Counted from the stretch's first letter, positions 18,006-30,067 are shown. The stretch is 64,000 bases of DNA from an uncultured Actinomycetes bacterium (GCA_946803585.1 CAMPEQ010000010.1:62001-126000); one strand, 5' to 3'. Translations and numbers: made by a program. The notes: generated from the letters alone by a model not told the origin.

Positions 18006-19613
18006 CTAGTTCGCTAGCAAGCCGTAGGCTACTGCGTCTTCCAAGGCCATCCATGACGCGGCAATGACGTTCTCATGGACCCCGACGGTCGTCCAGGCTT
18101 TACCACCGTCAGTGGTGTCCACCAGCACTCGAGTTACGGCGCCGGTGCCCTTGACACCTTCCACAATGCGCACCTTGTAGTCAGTGAGCTCGAACTTCTC
18201 GAGCTCGGGGAAAGCTGTCGACAGTGCGCTTCGTAACGCGTTGTCCAGCGCATTGACCGGACCATTGCCCTCACCAACGGCAACGGTTCGATCCGCCCCG
18301 ACCCGCACTTTCACCGTGGCCTCACTACGGACGACGGTGTCGGTTCCTTGCTCGACGATCACCCGCCAGTTCTCAACGTCAAACTCTCGAACCTTCGACT
18401 TGGATCGAGCGTCACGAACGAGTAGTTCGAAGGAGGCATCGGCGGCCTCGAACGTCCAGCCGTTGGCCTCGAGATCCTTCACCTTCGCGACCACGTCGGT
18501 CAGCACTTCTGGTTCGGCACCAAGGTCGAACCCGAGTTCGCGGCCCTTCATCTCAACCGAGGCTCGCCCCGCCATCTCGGTGACGAGGACCTTCATATCG
18601 CCACCCACAACGCTGGGGTCGATGTGGTTGTACAGACTCGGATCGATCTTCAGCGCGCTCGCGTGCAATCCCGCTTTGTGGCTGAACGCCGACGACCCGA
18701 CGTATGCCCGGTGGGTATCAGCCGTGAGGTTGGCGATATCAGCAATCGCGTGCGAGACCCGAACCATGTCCTGCATCGATTCCTCTGGCAGAACGTTGCG
18801 ACCCATCTTTAACTGCAGGTTGGCCGCCACCGAGAAAAGGTCCGCGTTCCCAGTCCGCTCGCCGTATCCGTTAGCCGTGCACTGGGCTTGCATCGCGCCG
18901 ACCTCAACGGCTGCCAGCGTGTTGGCCACTGCACAGGCGGTGTCATCTTGACAGTGGATTCCTAGCTGGAGGGCGGTGCGCGAACCGACGTCGGTGACAA
19001 CCCGAGCGATCCCGCTTGGCAGCATCCCGCCGTTGGTATCGCAGAGGACGCCGACCTCCGCACCTGCCTCGGCTGCGACGTCGAGTAAGGCGACCCCGTA
19101 ATTCGCATCGCGCTTGTAGCCGTCGAAGAAGTGCTCAAGGTCAACGAACACTCGGCGGCCATGAGCGACTAGGTAGGTGACAGTGTCGCGAACCATCGCC
19201 AGGTTCTCGTCCAAGGTCGTATGGAGCGCGTCGTGGACGTGGCGGACATCGCTCTTGGCCACGATCGTGATCGCCGGAGTCTGGGCAGCTAACAGTGCCG
19301 CGACCTGCTTATCGTCCTCGACGTTTACCCCGGCCTTGCGAGTTGCTCCGAACGCGACCATCGACGCATTGCGCAACTCAACTTCGTCGCGAACACGCTC
19401 AAAGAACTCGGTGTCCTTTGGCATCGCACCGGGCCAGCCACCTTCGATGAACTCGACGCCGAACTGATCGAGTAGTCGGGTGACGGCTAACTTGTCCGCG
19501 ACAGAGTAGGAGATCCCCTCGCGCTGCGCGCCATCGCGAAGAGTTGTGTCATAGAGTTGGAACGCAGCTGATGACTGGTCGCCGGTACTTACTGAACCAC
19601 TTGCTGATGTCAT
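18006..19613 (-). CDS. cimA: (R)-citramalate synthase
   Basis: 535 residues of the LeuA/CimA aldolase-type synthase family. The N-terminal TIM barrel opens with YDTTLRDGAQREGISYSV, with FIEGGWPGAMPKD and GIHCQDDTACAVANT following, and the C-terminal LeuA-dimer regulatory domain occupies roughly 400-535. EGGWPG and the arrangement of the second domain fit CimA rather than LeuA, and a separate complete leuA is present at 22244. It condenses pyruvate with acetyl-CoA to citramalate, giving 2-oxobutyrate for isoleucine without threonine. LeuB in this cluster can serve both pathways. AGAAGG precedes the ATG. An Ile-rich leader peptide and attenuator lie directly upstream. Confidence 0.93.
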   Translation of the reverse strand: MTSASGSVSTGDQSSAAFQLYDTTLRDGAQREGISYSVADKLAVTRLLDQFGVEFIEGGWPGAMPKDTEFFERVRDEVELRNASMVAFGATRKAGVNVEDDKQVAALLAAQTPAITIVAKSDVRHVHDALHTTLDENLAMVRDTVTYLVAHGRRVFVDLEHFFDGYKRDANYGVALLDVAAEAGAEVGVLCDTNGGMLPSGIARVVTDVGSRTALQLGIHCQDDTACAVANTLAAVEVGAMQAQCTANGYGERTGNADLFSVAANLQLKMGRNVLPEESMQDMVRVSHAIADIANLTADTHRAYVGSSAFSHKAGLHASALKIDPSLYNHIDPSVVGGDMKVLVTEMAGRASVEMKGRELGFDLGAEPEVLTDVVAKVKDLEANGWTFEAADASFELLVRDARSKSKVREFDVENWRVIVEQGTDTVVRSEATVKVRVGADRTVAVGEGNGPVNALDNALRSALSTAFPELEKFELTDYKVRIVEGVKGTGAVTRVLVDTTDGGKAWTTVGVHENVIAASWMALEDAVAYGLLAN

Positions 19614-19667
19614 TTCAGGGCCTTCTTACGGGTAGTTGAGGTGAGTCGTCGTCGCAGATCGTGGGGC

Positions 19668-19702
19668 AAAGAAATACCCCCGGACACCGTGGGCAGGGGG
19701 TA
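19668..19702 (-). terminator. attenuator terminator in the cimA leader
   Basis: On the minus strand TACCCCC (19696-19702) pairs with GGGGGTA (19675-19681) around a 14-base loop, followed by TTTCTTT (19668-19674). It begins immediately after the leader hairpin at 19703-19737 and ends 54 bases before the cimA start. Confidence 0.65.
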
Positions 19703-19737
19703 AGCGCACCGGGAGCCTGAGTGGCTGGCGGTGCGCT
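19703..19737 (-). promoter_or_regulatory. leader (anti-antiterminator) hairpin upstream of cimA
   Basis: A nine-bp perfect outer stem (19703-19711 with 19729-19737) plus an inner four-bp stem. Its first arm overlaps the leader stop codon. The strand CTCCCGG (19709-19715, minus) in its loop and 3' arm can instead pair with CCGGGGG (19677-19683, minus) of the terminator, giving mutually exclusive structures. Confidence 0.65.
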
Positions 19738-19765
19738 AAATAATGATCATTGCGACTGAGGTCAC
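19736..19765 (-). CDS. cimA leader peptide MTSVAMIII
   Basis: A nine-residue reading frame, GTG start at 19765 and TAG at 19736, ending in Met-Ile-Ile-Ile encoded by ATG ATC ATT ATT. Three Ile codons just before a hairpin, an alternative pairing and a terminator are the hallmark of ribosome-mediated attenuation, and isoleucine is the end product of CimA. An extended -10 (TGT-CAGACT, 19772-19780) lies exactly six bases upstream of the GTG, suggesting a leaderless start. An internal ATG at 19750 would give only MIII. Expected behaviour: stalling at Ile codons blocks the first hairpin and favours antitermination. Confidence 0.65.
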   Translation of the reverse strand: MTSVAMIII

Positions 19766-19838
19766 GTAGTAAGTCTGACACAGCCGAACCAATCGCACGA
19801 ATCGGGACATCTCCAGACTGCACTCACCGGCCAGGACA

Positions 19839-20933
19839 TCAGGCCAGTTGACGCATCCACCCGCGCTGGTCATCAATCGTTCCTTGCTGAATCCCGGTGA
19901 GTAGCTCACGCAGTTTCATTGTCACGATGCCGGGCTCGCCTGTTCCCACATCCCACTCCTTGTCGCGGTTCTTCACGTGCCCGACAGGAGTGATAACAGC
20001 TGCGGTTCCGCAGGCGAAGACCTCTGTGATCTCGCCAGTCGCACACCCCGTTTGCCATTCATCAACGCTGATCCTGCGCTCCTCGACGGAGTAACCCAAA
20101 TCGGTGGCCAAACTCAGCAGGGAATCGCGGGTGACGCCGGGCAGAAGCGCCCCGGAAAGCTCTGGGGTCACGAGGCGAACATCATCGCCAGAGCCGTAGA
20201 CGAAGAACAGGTTCATCCCGCCCATCTCTTCGATCCAGAAGTGCTCGGCCGCGTCGAGCCACACCACCTGATCGCACCCATGCTCGATTGCCTCGGCCTG
20301 GGCGACCAAGGAGGCCGCGTAGTTGCCCGCGCATTTTGCCTCTCCGGTTCCGCCTGGAGCAGCGCGTACGTAGTCATCTGAGAGCCACACCGATACCGGC
20401 CGAACCCCTTGGGGGAAGTACGGACCAGCGGGTGAGGCAATCAGCAGGTAGGTGTAGGAATCCGCTGGACGCACCCCTAAGCCAACCTCGGTACTGAACA
20501 TGAAGGGACGCAGGTACAGCGAGCGGTCGGGTAGTCCGCTCACCCACTCACCGTCTACGCCGACCAAGGCGTCGAGCGAGCCAAGGAACAACTCGTCGGG
20601 TAGCTCCGGCATCGCCAGGCGCCGAGCGGAGTCGCGGAATCGCTGCGCATTGCGTTCTGGCCGGAAGGTCGCGATGGAACCGTCGGGAAGTAGATACGCC
20701 TTCAGACCCTCGAAGATGGCTTGGCCGTAGTGCACAAAGTTGGTGGCCGGGTCCATTGTGATCGGGCCGTACGGGACGATCTGCGCGTCATGCCAGCCGC
20801 GGTCCTTTGTCCAGAGAACGCGTGCCATGTGGTCAGTGAAGTAGCGGCCGAATCCAGGCTCCGCCAAGATCGCTTTTCGCACGTCAACGTCGACGAGCCG
20901 AGTGCTTTTCTCGATCTCAAACAGGTCAGTCAC
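19839..20933 (-). CDS. ilvE: branched-chain amino acid aminotransferase
   Basis: 364 residues of fold-type IV PLP transaminase. Landmarks: [15 protein letters not shown] near residue 67, [18 protein letters not shown] near 145, the Schiff-base lysine in [15 protein letters not shown] near 200, and [13 protein letters not shown] near 240. It performs the last step of Ile, Val and Leu synthesis with glutamate as amino donor. The GTG start follows AAAGGAG by six bases. It lies 60 bases downstream of leuB on the same strand, so the two are probably co-transcribed, while cimA beyond it has its own attenuator. Confidence 0.96.
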   Translation of the reverse strand: MTDLFEIEKSTRLVDVDVRKAILAEPGFGRYFTDHMARVLWTKDRGWHDAQIVPYGPITMDPATNFVHYGQAIFEGLKAYLLPDGSIATFRPERNAQRFRDSARRLAMPELPDELFLGSLDALVGVDGEWVSGLPDRSLYLRPFMFSTEVGLGVRPADSYTYLLIASPAGPYFPQGVRPVSVWLSDDYVRAAPGGTGEAKCAGNYAASLVAQAEAIEHGCDQVVWLDAAEHFWIEEMGGMNLFFVYGSGDDVRLVTPELSGALLPGVTRDSLLSLATDLGYSVEERRISVDEWQTGCATGEITEVFACGTAAVITPVGHVKNRDKEWDVGTGEPGIVTMKLRELLTGIQQGTIDDQRGWMRQLA

Positions 20934-20993
20934 GCAATTCTCCTTTGGCCACGCGGTTGACAGTACCGGCTCGACGCCGATACCGGCGGGTGA

Positions 20994-22046
20994 CTAATTA
21001 GCTGCGACGAGCGCTGCGAGGTCCTCGCCGATCTGCGATGTCGAACGTGAGCTGCCATCGCGAGCAGCCAAATCAGCAGCAACGGCCGTCTCAATTCGTG
21101 CCGCGGCCTGTGCGAGTCCAAGGTTCTCAAGCAGCATTGCCACCGACATGACGGCGGCAGTCGGGTCAGCTTTGCCCTGACCGGCGATGTCGGGAGCGGA
21201 TCCGTGCACAGGCTCGAACATGCTCGGCCCAGTGCCATCGATGTTGAGATTCCCCGAGGCAGCCAGACCGATTCCACCGGCAAGTGCAGCGCCAATATCG
21301 GTGATGATGTCGCCGAACATGTTGTCCGTGACGATGACATCGAATCGACCTGGGTCCGTGACAAAGAAGATAGTTGCGGCATCGACGTGGCAGTAGTCAA
21401 CCGTGACATCTGGATACTCCGTGGCCACTGCGTTCACGACCCGCTGGTACAGCCCACCGGCATGGACCAGCACGTTGGTTTTGTGGACCAGCGTCAACTT
21501 CTTACGGGGCCGCGCTACTGCTCGCTCGAATGCACTTCGGACAACCCGTTCGACGCCGTACCAGGTGTTGATGCTCTCTTCTGTTGCTACCTCGTGCACG
21601 GTGTCCTTACGAAGGTGCCCGCCAGCTCCGCAATACAGACCCTCGGTCCCCTCCCGGCAGACGACCATGTCGACGTTCTCGGGTGTGGCCGAGCGAACCG
21701 GAGACTCCACCCCGGGCAGGAGCTTCACCGGCCGCAAGTTCAGTGCGTGATCGAGCTCGAAGCGCATCTTGAGTAGGAGACCGCGCTCGAGCACTCCGGG
21801 TGGAACGCTTGGGTCGCCGATCGCGCCAAGCAAGATGGCATCGTGATCGCGGATCTCAGCCAACACGGAGTCCGGCAAGGCCTCCCCTGTTCGGTGGTAG
21901 GCACGAGCGCCGAGGTCGTACTCGGTCCGCGCGAACACGATGTCTTGATCCGCTACGGCAGCATCAAGCACTTTGAGCGCTTCGGCCGTGACTTCGATAC
22001 CAATTCCGTCACCAGGGATCACTGCGAGTTTGAAGGTCTGTGCCAT
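20994..22046 (-). CDS. leuB: 3-isopropylmalate dehydrogenase
   Basis: 350 residues of the isocitrate/isopropylmalate dehydrogenase family. [20 protein letters not shown] opens the protein; substrate-binding arginines are in [20 protein letters not shown] near 90, and the metal- and NAD-binding part includes [20 protein letters not shown] near 230 and [19 protein letters not shown] near 280. It oxidatively decarboxylates 3-isopropylmalate in leucine synthesis and can act on 3-methylmalate after CimA, which explains its place beside cimA. The ATG at 22046 lacks a clear Shine-Dalgarno; TAATCT lies eight bases upstream, so a leaderless start is possible. It diverges from the leuA leader. Confidence 0.95.
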   Translation of the reverse strand: MAQTFKLAVIPGDGIGIEVTAEALKVLDAAVADQDIVFARTEYDLGARAYHRTGEALPDSVLAEIRDHDAILLGAIGDPSVPPGVLERGLLLKMRFELDHALNLRPVKLLPGVESPVRSATPENVDMVVCREGTEGLYCGAGGHLRKDTVHEVATEESINTWYGVERVVRSAFERAVARPRKKLTLVHKTNVLVHAGGLYQRVVNAVATEYPDVTVDYCHVDAATIFFVTDPGRFDVIVTDNMFGDIITDIGAALAGGIGLAASGNLNIDGTGPSMFEPVHGSAPDIAGQGKADPTAAVMSVAMLLENLGLAQAAARIETAVAADLAARDGSSRSTSQIGEDLAALVAAN

Positions 22047-22098
22047 GGGCGTAGAGATTACGTGTCACTCGATCTGTCACTTCCAAGAGGTTGGCTGT

Positions 22099-22110
22099 TA
22101 CCCTAAAGAC
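22099..22110 (+). promoter_or_regulatory. extended -10 of the leuA leader
   Basis: TGT at 22096-22098 followed by TACCCT (22099-22104) and six bases before the leader GTG at 22111. No Shine-Dalgarno separates them, which implies a leaderless transcript. Confidence 0.55.
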
Positions 22111-22155
22111 GTGGCTCGCTTGGATCTACTCCTTAGCTGCCGCGGCAGGGTCTGA
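22111..22155 (+). CDS. leuA leader peptide (Leu-rich)
   Basis: Fourteen codons reading MARLDLLLSCRGRV with a GTG start and TGA stop. Leu codons are TTG, then CTA CTC CTT in a row, two of which should be uncommon in a G+C-rich genome. Leucine leader peptides before leuA are known in actinobacteria. The segment CTC-CTTAG (22129-22136), which includes two regulatory Leu codons, can pair with CTAAG (22222-22226) and GAG (22232-22234), the latter within the leuA ribosome-binding site. A further stem joins 22158-22163 with 22201-22206. This suggests control of translation rather than a terminator; none is visible. Confidence 0.65.
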   Translation: MARLDLLLSCRGRV

Positions 22156-22225
22156 CCGACCGGTCCCCCGTCGCGGTGAGATGCGTGCGCCACGTGCGCT
22201 CCGGTCAAAAGATTCGACTCACTAA

Positions 22226-23986
<1,761 letters not shown>

Positions 23987-24093
23987 CCCCTTCACCTCTC
24001 GTCAAAGCCGTGAGCGCGCGATTCAGCCTGCTTTCCCGCTACGCTTCGGCGCGCCCATTCTGGGCTATCCCTTGACTAGAGGAGAACGACGCT

Positions 24094-24672
24094 ATGAGGA
24101 TTACCCGCTCACTAGGAACAGCAGTTGGAATCGCCGCGGTGACCGCACTCGGTCTAGCCGGATGTAGTAGTGGTGACGACACCACGCCATCAGAGTCACC
24201 CACACCTACCGAGACGTCAGCGTCGGCATCTCCCACCGCAACTTCAGCCTCACCGACCAAGTCCTCGGCATCCCCGACGTCGTCAACCTCATCCACAAAG
24301 TACTCGATCGCCGCTGGGGGCAAGGTTAAAGTTGCCGGGCAAGGGGCCGACACATACAAGACGACCGGCGGAACGATGACCTTCACACCAACCAGTGGGG
24401 CACTTGGCGGCAAGATCGAGGTATTTGCCAAGGGCGACGCAAAGACTGGCGACTTCGATATGCAGCTAACAACGAATGCCTCCGGTACGGTCACGAGCGG
24501 TTCGCTGACCTCGCCGGGAACGGAGTACACCGTCACCGGCAAGGCAGGAAAGATTAACTTCCTCACCACCGGTAGCGGCACCACCCTGGTGACGGTGTCC
24601 GCAATCCCAGTTCAAGCTGGTACGGCTAGCCCGACCACGATGACGATCAACATCACGGGTAACAAGAGCTAA
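24094..24672 (+). CDS. putative lipoprotein, Ser/Thr/Pro-rich linker
   Basis: 192 residues, function unknown. Signal peptide with lipobox LGLAGC (Cys near residue 26), then about 45 residues rich in Ser, Thr and Pro (SESPTPTETSASASPTATSA) forming a wall-spanning linker. The C-terminal domain (about 75-192) is beta-rich: YSIAAGGKVKVAGQG, GGTMTFTPTSGALGGKIEVF, VTGKAGKINFLTTGSG. GAGGAGA precedes the ATG. It stands alone, convergent with serA at a distance of 37 bases. The plan, lipobox plus linker plus small beta domain, resembles the lipoprotein at 2014-2676, but I see no clear sequence relation. Confidence 0.82.
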   Translation: MRITRSLGTAVGIAAVTALGLAGCSSGDDTTPSESPTPTETSASASPTATSASPTKSSASPTSSTSSTKYSIAAGGKVKVAGQGADTYKTTGGTMTFTPTSGALGGKIEVFAKGDAKTGDFDMQLTTNASGTVTSGSLTSPGTEYTVTGKAGKINFLTTGSGTTLVTVSAIPVQAGTASPTTMTINITGNKS

Positions 24673-24709
24673 CCTCACAGCTAGTTTTCATACGCTCACG
24701 CAGTTGACG

Positions 24710-26296
24710 CTAGTCCAGATCGACAGCAAAGACCGCGTCGGCGCCAATCTGCTCAGCGATTTTTCCAAGGGCGTCCTCGGGGATGACTGAGTCCACCGTC
24801 AGCGCAATAAGCGCCTCTCCCCCGGCCTTGGTGCGGCTGACCTGCATTCCTGCAATGTTCACTCCCGAGCCACCGAGGATCTGGCCGACAACTCCAACGA
24901 TTCCCGGCTTATCCGCGTATGTGTAGAACGCCATGTGCTCACTAATTGGGACGTCGATCTCAAAACCGTCAACCTCGACAAGCTTTTCGATATCGCGGGG
25001 TCCGGTGACCGTACCTGCAACTGCGACGCACTGGCCCTCGGTCGTCGTCAGCTTGATGCGGATCAGCGTCCGATGCTCCGGAGACTCCACCTCAGTCGAT
25101 AGCGTGGTGGCGACCCCGCGATCAGCGGCGAGCACCGGTGCATTGACATAAGAGACCGGATCTTGCACTAGGACTGAAAAGACGCCCTTGAGTGCGGACA
25201 GTTGCAATACACGCACATCGTGGGCCGAGGCCTCTCCAAGTACCTCGAAATCGATGGCTGCAATGGCTGAGGGTGTCATGCTCGAGGCGATGCGGCCGAG
25301 ACGCTCGGCAGTCTCGATGAGCGGCCGAACCTCCTCAGCGATCGTTCCACCTTGAACGTTGACCGCATCGGGAACTAGCTCCCCGGCAAGCGCCTGTCGT
25401 ACTGACTTAGCGACGGCGACTCCGGCCTTCTCCTGCGCTTCGTCAGTGCTTGCACCGAGGTGAGGTGTGGCCACAACGTTGTCGAGTCCAAACAGCGGCG
25501 AATCCGTGCACGGCTCAGTCGCGTAGACGTCGAGGCCAGCACCAGCTACGCGCCCCTCTGACAGTGCGTCGAAGAGCGCCTGCTCGTCGACGATTCCCCC
25601 GCGAGCAGCATTGACGATATGGACCGTTGGCTTGACCTTTGCTAAGGCTTCGGCACCGATGAGACCAAGAGTGTCCTTGTTCTTCGGCAAGTGAACGGTG
25701 ATGAAGTCGCTGGTCTCAAGTAGCTCATCAAGTTCCACCATGCGCACGCCAAGTTGGGCAGCACGGGCTGGTTGAACGAACGGATCGTAGGCAATGAGTT
25801 CCACACCGAACGCGCTCAAACGCTGAGCTACAAGCAGGCCGATACGGCCAAGTCCAACGACACCAACCGTCTTATCCGCAACCTCAACTCCGGAGTACTT
25901 GGAGCGCTTCCACTGCCCCTCGCGCAAGGCGGCATGGGCGGGACTGACGTTGCGAGCGCTGGCAAGTAGCAGCGCGACAGCAAGTTCCGCCGCCGACACG
26001 ATGTTGGAGGTTGGGGCATTGACGACCATGACACCGGCTTGGGTGGCGGCCTCAACATCGACATTGTCGAGTCCAACGCCGGCGCGAGCGACAACCTTGA
26101 GCTTCTTTGCCGCCGCGAGGGCCTCGGCGTCCACCTTGGTGGCCGAGCGAATGAGGATGGCATCAACATCGGCGATCGCTGGCAGCAGGGCTGCCCGATC
26201 TGCGCCGTCGACGTTACGAACCTCGAAATCAGGTCCGAGCGCTTCGATTGTGGCCGGTGATAGTTCTTCTGCGATCAGCACGACTGGCTTAGACAC
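24710..26296 (-). CDS. serA: D-3-phosphoglycerate dehydrogenase
   Basis: 528 residues, the long type with intervening and C-terminal ACT domains. Substrate-binding RSATKVDAEALAAAKKLKVV near residue 55, the NAD motif GVVGLGRIGLLVAQRL near 150, the catalytic His region GVATPHLGAST-like VVATPHLGASTDEAQEKA near 280, and the ACT domain DKPGIVGVVGQILGGSGVNI near 460, the site of serine feedback in the family. It commits 3-phosphoglycerate to serine synthesis. GTG at 26296 (MSKPVVLIAEEL) gives the standard length and has GGAG upstream; the longer open frame to 26428 is not convincing. The 5' region contains several palindromes. Confidence 0.95.
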   Translation of the reverse strand: MSKPVVLIAEELSPATIEALGPDFEVRNVDGADRAALLPAIADVDAILIRSATKVDAEALAAAKKLKVVARAGVGLDNVDVEAATQAGVMVVNAPTSNIVSAAELAVALLLASARNVSPAHAALREGQWKRSKYSGVEVADKTVGVVGLGRIGLLVAQRLSAFGVELIAYDPFVQPARAAQLGVRMVELDELLETSDFITVHLPKNKDTLGLIGAEALAKVKPTVHIVNAARGGIVDEQALFDALSEGRVAGAGLDVYATEPCTDSPLFGLDNVVATPHLGASTDEAQEKAGVAVAKSVRQALAGELVPDAVNVQGGTIAEEVRPLIETAERLGRIASSMTPSAIAAIDFEVLGEASAHDVRVLQLSALKGVFSVLVQDPVSYVNAPVLAADRGVATTLSTEVESPEHRTLIRIKLTTTEGQCVAVAGTVTGPRDIEKLVEVDGFEIDVPISEHMAFYTYADKPGIVGVVGQILGGSGVNIAGMQVSRTKAGGEALIALTVDSVIPEDALGKIAEQIGADAVFAVDLD

Positions 26297-26311
26297 GCGC
26301 CCAGACTCCTT

Positions 26312-26353
26312 TGCCGAATTTTCGGCACTACGAGACCGTGCGAATCCGCACGG
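26312..26353 (-). other. two stem-loops in the serA 5' leader
   Basis: Stem 26312-26318 with 26321-26327 has its last arm directly abutting the AAAGGAG of serA. Stem 26336-26342 with 26347-26353 is a perfect seven-bp hairpin. Either could modulate translation; no matching leader peptide or riboswitch class is recognised. Confidence 0.4.
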
Positions 26354-26392
26354 ATCTTCCGTGGATGAGGTGAGTCTCAAGTGTACCGCCGA

Positions 26393-26414
26393 CTTTGTGA
26401 AAGCTTTCACGAAG
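26393..26414. promoter_or_regulatory. palindromic operator candidate upstream of serA
   Basis: A perfect 14-bp palindrome GTGAAAGCTTTCAC (26397-26410), extended to 22 bp with one mismatch in each arm (CTT and AAG at the ends). It lies about 100 bases before the serA start. The symmetry fits a dimeric repressor or activator site; the factor is unknown. Confidence 0.45.
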
Positions 26415-26458
26415 CTGTTGTAAGTCACATTGTGAGCGGCTAATCGGGCGCAAACAAC

Positions 26459-26505
26459 AGTAAAGCGCGGCGAGACCTAGTGCTGTGGTCTCGCCGCGCT
26501 TTACT
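26459..26505 (-). terminator. terminator of ilvC
   Basis: A 19-bp perfect stem (26459-26477 with 26487-26505) and nine-base loop start six bases after the ilvC stop; the minus strand continues with a T-rich run (TGTTGTTTG). It separates ilvC from serA. Confidence 0.8.
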
Positions 26506-26510
26506 TGGGT

Positions 26511-27578
<1,068 letters not shown>

Positions 27579-27654
27579 CTACGCGCGACAAGCGTTCCTT
27601 GATTACTTCTGGACAGAGGGTAGGACACGTCTTTGATGCCGACTCCGGTGCGGG

Positions 27655-28170
27655 TCAGCCAGCGCTTCGTAAGGATCGGTCGGTGATCGAGCGAGGACCT
27701 CGCCCAACTGCGACCATTCCGGACTGCACCAACTCCTTGATCCCGAACGACTCCAGCATCCGCAACAGGGCCTCGAGCTTGCCCGCGGTCCCGGTTGCCT
27801 CGATCGTCACCGTGTCTGGCGCAACATCAACGACTTTGGCACGGAACAGTTGGACGGTCTCCAGAACATGAGACCGGGTGTCTAGGTCCGCACGCACCTT
27901 CACCATGATGAGTTCCCGTTCGACTGTGCACTCCGGCTCGAGCTCAACGATCTTGATCACATTGATGAGCTTATTGAGTTGCTTGGTCACCTGCTCCAAC
28001 GGCAGATCTGCCACCTGAACGACGATCGTCATTCGCGAGATCTCGGAGACCTCGGTCGGACCCACGGCCAGCGACTCGATATTGAATCCGCGGCGCGCGA
28101 ACAACGCGGCCACCCGGGCGAGCACGCCGGGTTTGTTCTCGACCAGGACCGACAGGGTATGGCGGGTCAT
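27655..28170 (-). CDS. ilvN: acetolactate synthase, regulatory subunit
   Basis: 171 residues, the full-length small subunit. An N-terminal ACT domain (TLSVLVENKPGVLARVAALF, RRGFNIESLAVGPTE) is followed by a second conserved domain (ERELIMVKVRADLDTRSHVL, DTVTIEATGTAGKLEALLRM). Valine binding to the ACT dimer interface inhibits and stabilises the catalytic subunit in the family. AAAGG precedes the ATG by eight bases. It lies 52 bases after ilvB and 115 before ilvC. Confidence 0.96.
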   Translation of the reverse strand: MTRHTLSVLVENKPGVLARVAALFARRGFNIESLAVGPTEVSEISRMTIVVQVADLPLEQVTKQLNKLINVIKIVELEPECTVERELIMVKVRADLDTRSHVLETVQLFRAKVVDVAPDTVTIEATGTAGKLEALLRMLESFGIKELVQSGMVAVGRGPRSITDRSLRSAG

Positions 28171-28222
28171 GAGGAGTGCCTTTCTGCTGATTCGAGGATT
28201 AGTAGCTGAGCGTCAGACATCG

Positions 28223-29974
28223 TTAGATCTCCCGATCCCACGCGGGTGCCAACGACTTGGCGACGGTGATCATGTCGTTACTCGTTCCGGCCGGGACCAT
28301 CGGCCAGACCATCGCATCCTTATGGACCTGGAAGTCAACGACAACTGGCGCATCGTTGAGCGACATGGCCTTCTCAATGACCGCGTCGATTTGATCTGGG
28401 GACTCACAACGTAGGCCGTGACAGCCGTAAGCATCTGCGAGCTTCACGAAGTCAGGAATCCGGTGGGTATTGAGGTCGGTATTGGAGTACCTCTCGTTGT
28501 AGAACAGCGACTGCCACTGTCGCACCATCCCGAGCGTTCCGTTGTTGATCACGCCAACCTTGATCGGAATATCGTTAATCGCGCAGGTAGCGAGTTCTTG
28601 ATTTGTCATCTGGAAGCAACCATCACCATCGATGGCCCAGACCACTGAGTCCGGCGACCCGACCTTGGCGCCCATCGCGGCGGGCACGGCAAATCCCATC
28701 GTGCCCAACCCACCCGAGTTGATCCAATGTCCCGGCTTCTCGTATCCAATGAACTGCGCCGACCACATCTGATGCTGGCCGACTCCGGCAACGTAGTACG
28801 CGTCGGGACCGGCAATCTGGCCGATCCGAGAAATCACCTGCTGCGGTGCAATCTCGTTTGACGGAGCGGGATCGTATCCGAGCGGAAAGTCGGTCCGCCA
28901 GCCGTTGATCTGGTCCCACCACTGCTCGTAATCGCCCATTCGTCCGGCAACCGCCTCGGACTGGATAGCGGAGATGAGGTCGATGATGACCTCCCGCGCA
29001 TCGCCCACGATCGGCACATCGGCTGTGCGGTTCTTGCCGATCTCGGCTGGATCAATGTCTGCGTGAATCACCGCCGCTTTGGGTGCGAACGAGGGCAAGT
29101 GCCCGGTCACGCGGTCGTCGAACCGTGCACCTAGTGCAATGATCAAGTCACTACGTTGGAGGGCGCCGACAGCTGGGACGGTGCCATGCATCCCAGGCAT
29201 TCCCAGGTTCAGGCGATGGGAATCGGGGAACGCACCGCGTGCCATTAGCGTGGTCACGACGGGAATCCCCGTGAGTTCAGCGAGCTCAAGTAATGCCGGA
29301 GCCGCACCGGATCGAACCACGCCCCCACCGACATAGAGAACCGGTTGGTCCGCATTCACGATCATCGATGCTGCTTCGCGGATCTGCTTGGAGTGCGGGT
29401 GCGTGTTGGGACGGTAGCCCGGCAAGTCGATCGAGTCGGGCCAGGCGAATGTGGTTTGGGCCGCCAACGCATCCTTGGAGATGTCGACGAGAACCGGACC
29501 CGGACGCCCAGTTGACGCGAGGTGAAATGCCTCAGAAATAGCCCGAGGGATCTCCGAGGGGTCGGTGATGAGGAAGTTGTGTTTGGTAATCGGCATCGTG
29601 ATCCCGCTGATATCAGCTTCCTGAAACGCATCCGTCCCAATCGCCGCACTCGGGACCTGGCCGGTGATCGCCACGATCGGCACCGAGTCCATATATGCAT
29701 CGGCAATCGGCGTCACCAAGTTGGTCGCACCGGGGCCTGACGTCGCCATGCAGACACCGACCTTGCCCGAACTGTAGGCATATCCCTCTGCCGCGTGCCC
29801 GGCCCCTTGCTCATGTCGAACCAGAATGTGGCGGACCTTCTCGCTATCCATCATCGGGTCATAGGCGGGCAAGATCGCGCCACCTGGGATACCGAAGACC
29901 GTGTCGACGTCCGCATGCTCCAGCGAGCGAATCAGGCTCTGGGCGCCAGTCATTTTGTCTGAGTTGCTACTCAT
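28223..29974 (-). CDS. ilvB: acetolactate synthase, catalytic subunit
   Basis: 583 residues of a ThDP-dependent AHAS. The catalytic Glu region is [15 protein letters not shown] then [19 protein letters not shown] near 55; the FAD/central domain includes [20 protein letters not shown] near 265; the ThDP-binding motif [20 protein letters not shown] occurs near 450. It makes acetolactate for Val/Leu and acetohydroxybutyrate for Ile. GAGGA precedes the ATG by five bases. A leader peptide rich in regulatory codons and an intrinsic terminator lie 140-240 bases upstream. It is the first structural gene of ilvB-ilvN-ilvC. Confidence 0.97.
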   Translation of the reverse strand: MSSNSDKMTGAQSLIRSLEHADVDTVFGIPGGAILPAYDPMMDSEKVRHILVRHEQGAGHAAEGYAYSSGKVGVCMATSGPGATNLVTPIADAYMDSVPIVAITGQVPSAAIGTDAFQEADISGITMPITKHNFLITDPSEIPRAISEAFHLASTGRPGPVLVDISKDALAAQTTFAWPDSIDLPGYRPNTHPHSKQIREAASMIVNADQPVLYVGGGVVRSGAAPALLELAELTGIPVVTTLMARGAFPDSHRLNLGMPGMHGTVPAVGALQRSDLIIALGARFDDRVTGHLPSFAPKAAVIHADIDPAEIGKNRTADVPIVGDAREVIIDLISAIQSEAVAGRMGDYEQWWDQINGWRTDFPLGYDPAPSNEIAPQQVISRIGQIAGPDAYYVAGVGQHQMWSAQFIGYEKPGHWINSGGLGTMGFAVPAAMGAKVGSPDSVVWAIDGDGCFQMTNQELATCAINDIPIKVGVINNGTLGMVRQWQSLFYNERYSNTDLNTHRIPDFVKLADAYGCHGLRCESPDQIDAVIEKAMSLNDAPVVVDFQVHKDAMVWPMVPAGTSNDMITVAKSLAPAWDREI

Positions 29975-30067
29975 TTGGTCCTCGCTGGTGGGTGGTGTCG
30001 TCGATTGGTCTGTTCTAGTCGCGCCGTGCTGCGCAGCTAGCTCGTGCTGGTTCCATTCTCGCTTCCT

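Noticed and set aside
18184-18951. Open frame of 255 codons on the plus strand inside cimA
   Set aside because: Antisense to a strongly conserved gene; composition is a mirror of cimA codon bias and no domain is recognisable.
18006-19613. Second leuA or homocitrate synthase instead of cimA
   Set aside because: A complete leuA is at 22244; the EGGWPG motif, domain order and isoleucine leader all fit citramalate synthase.
19626-19823. 65-codon minus-strand frame over the cimA leader
   Set aside because: Overlaps the attenuator hairpins; the nine-codon Ile-rich frame with a correctly spaced -10 explains the region better.
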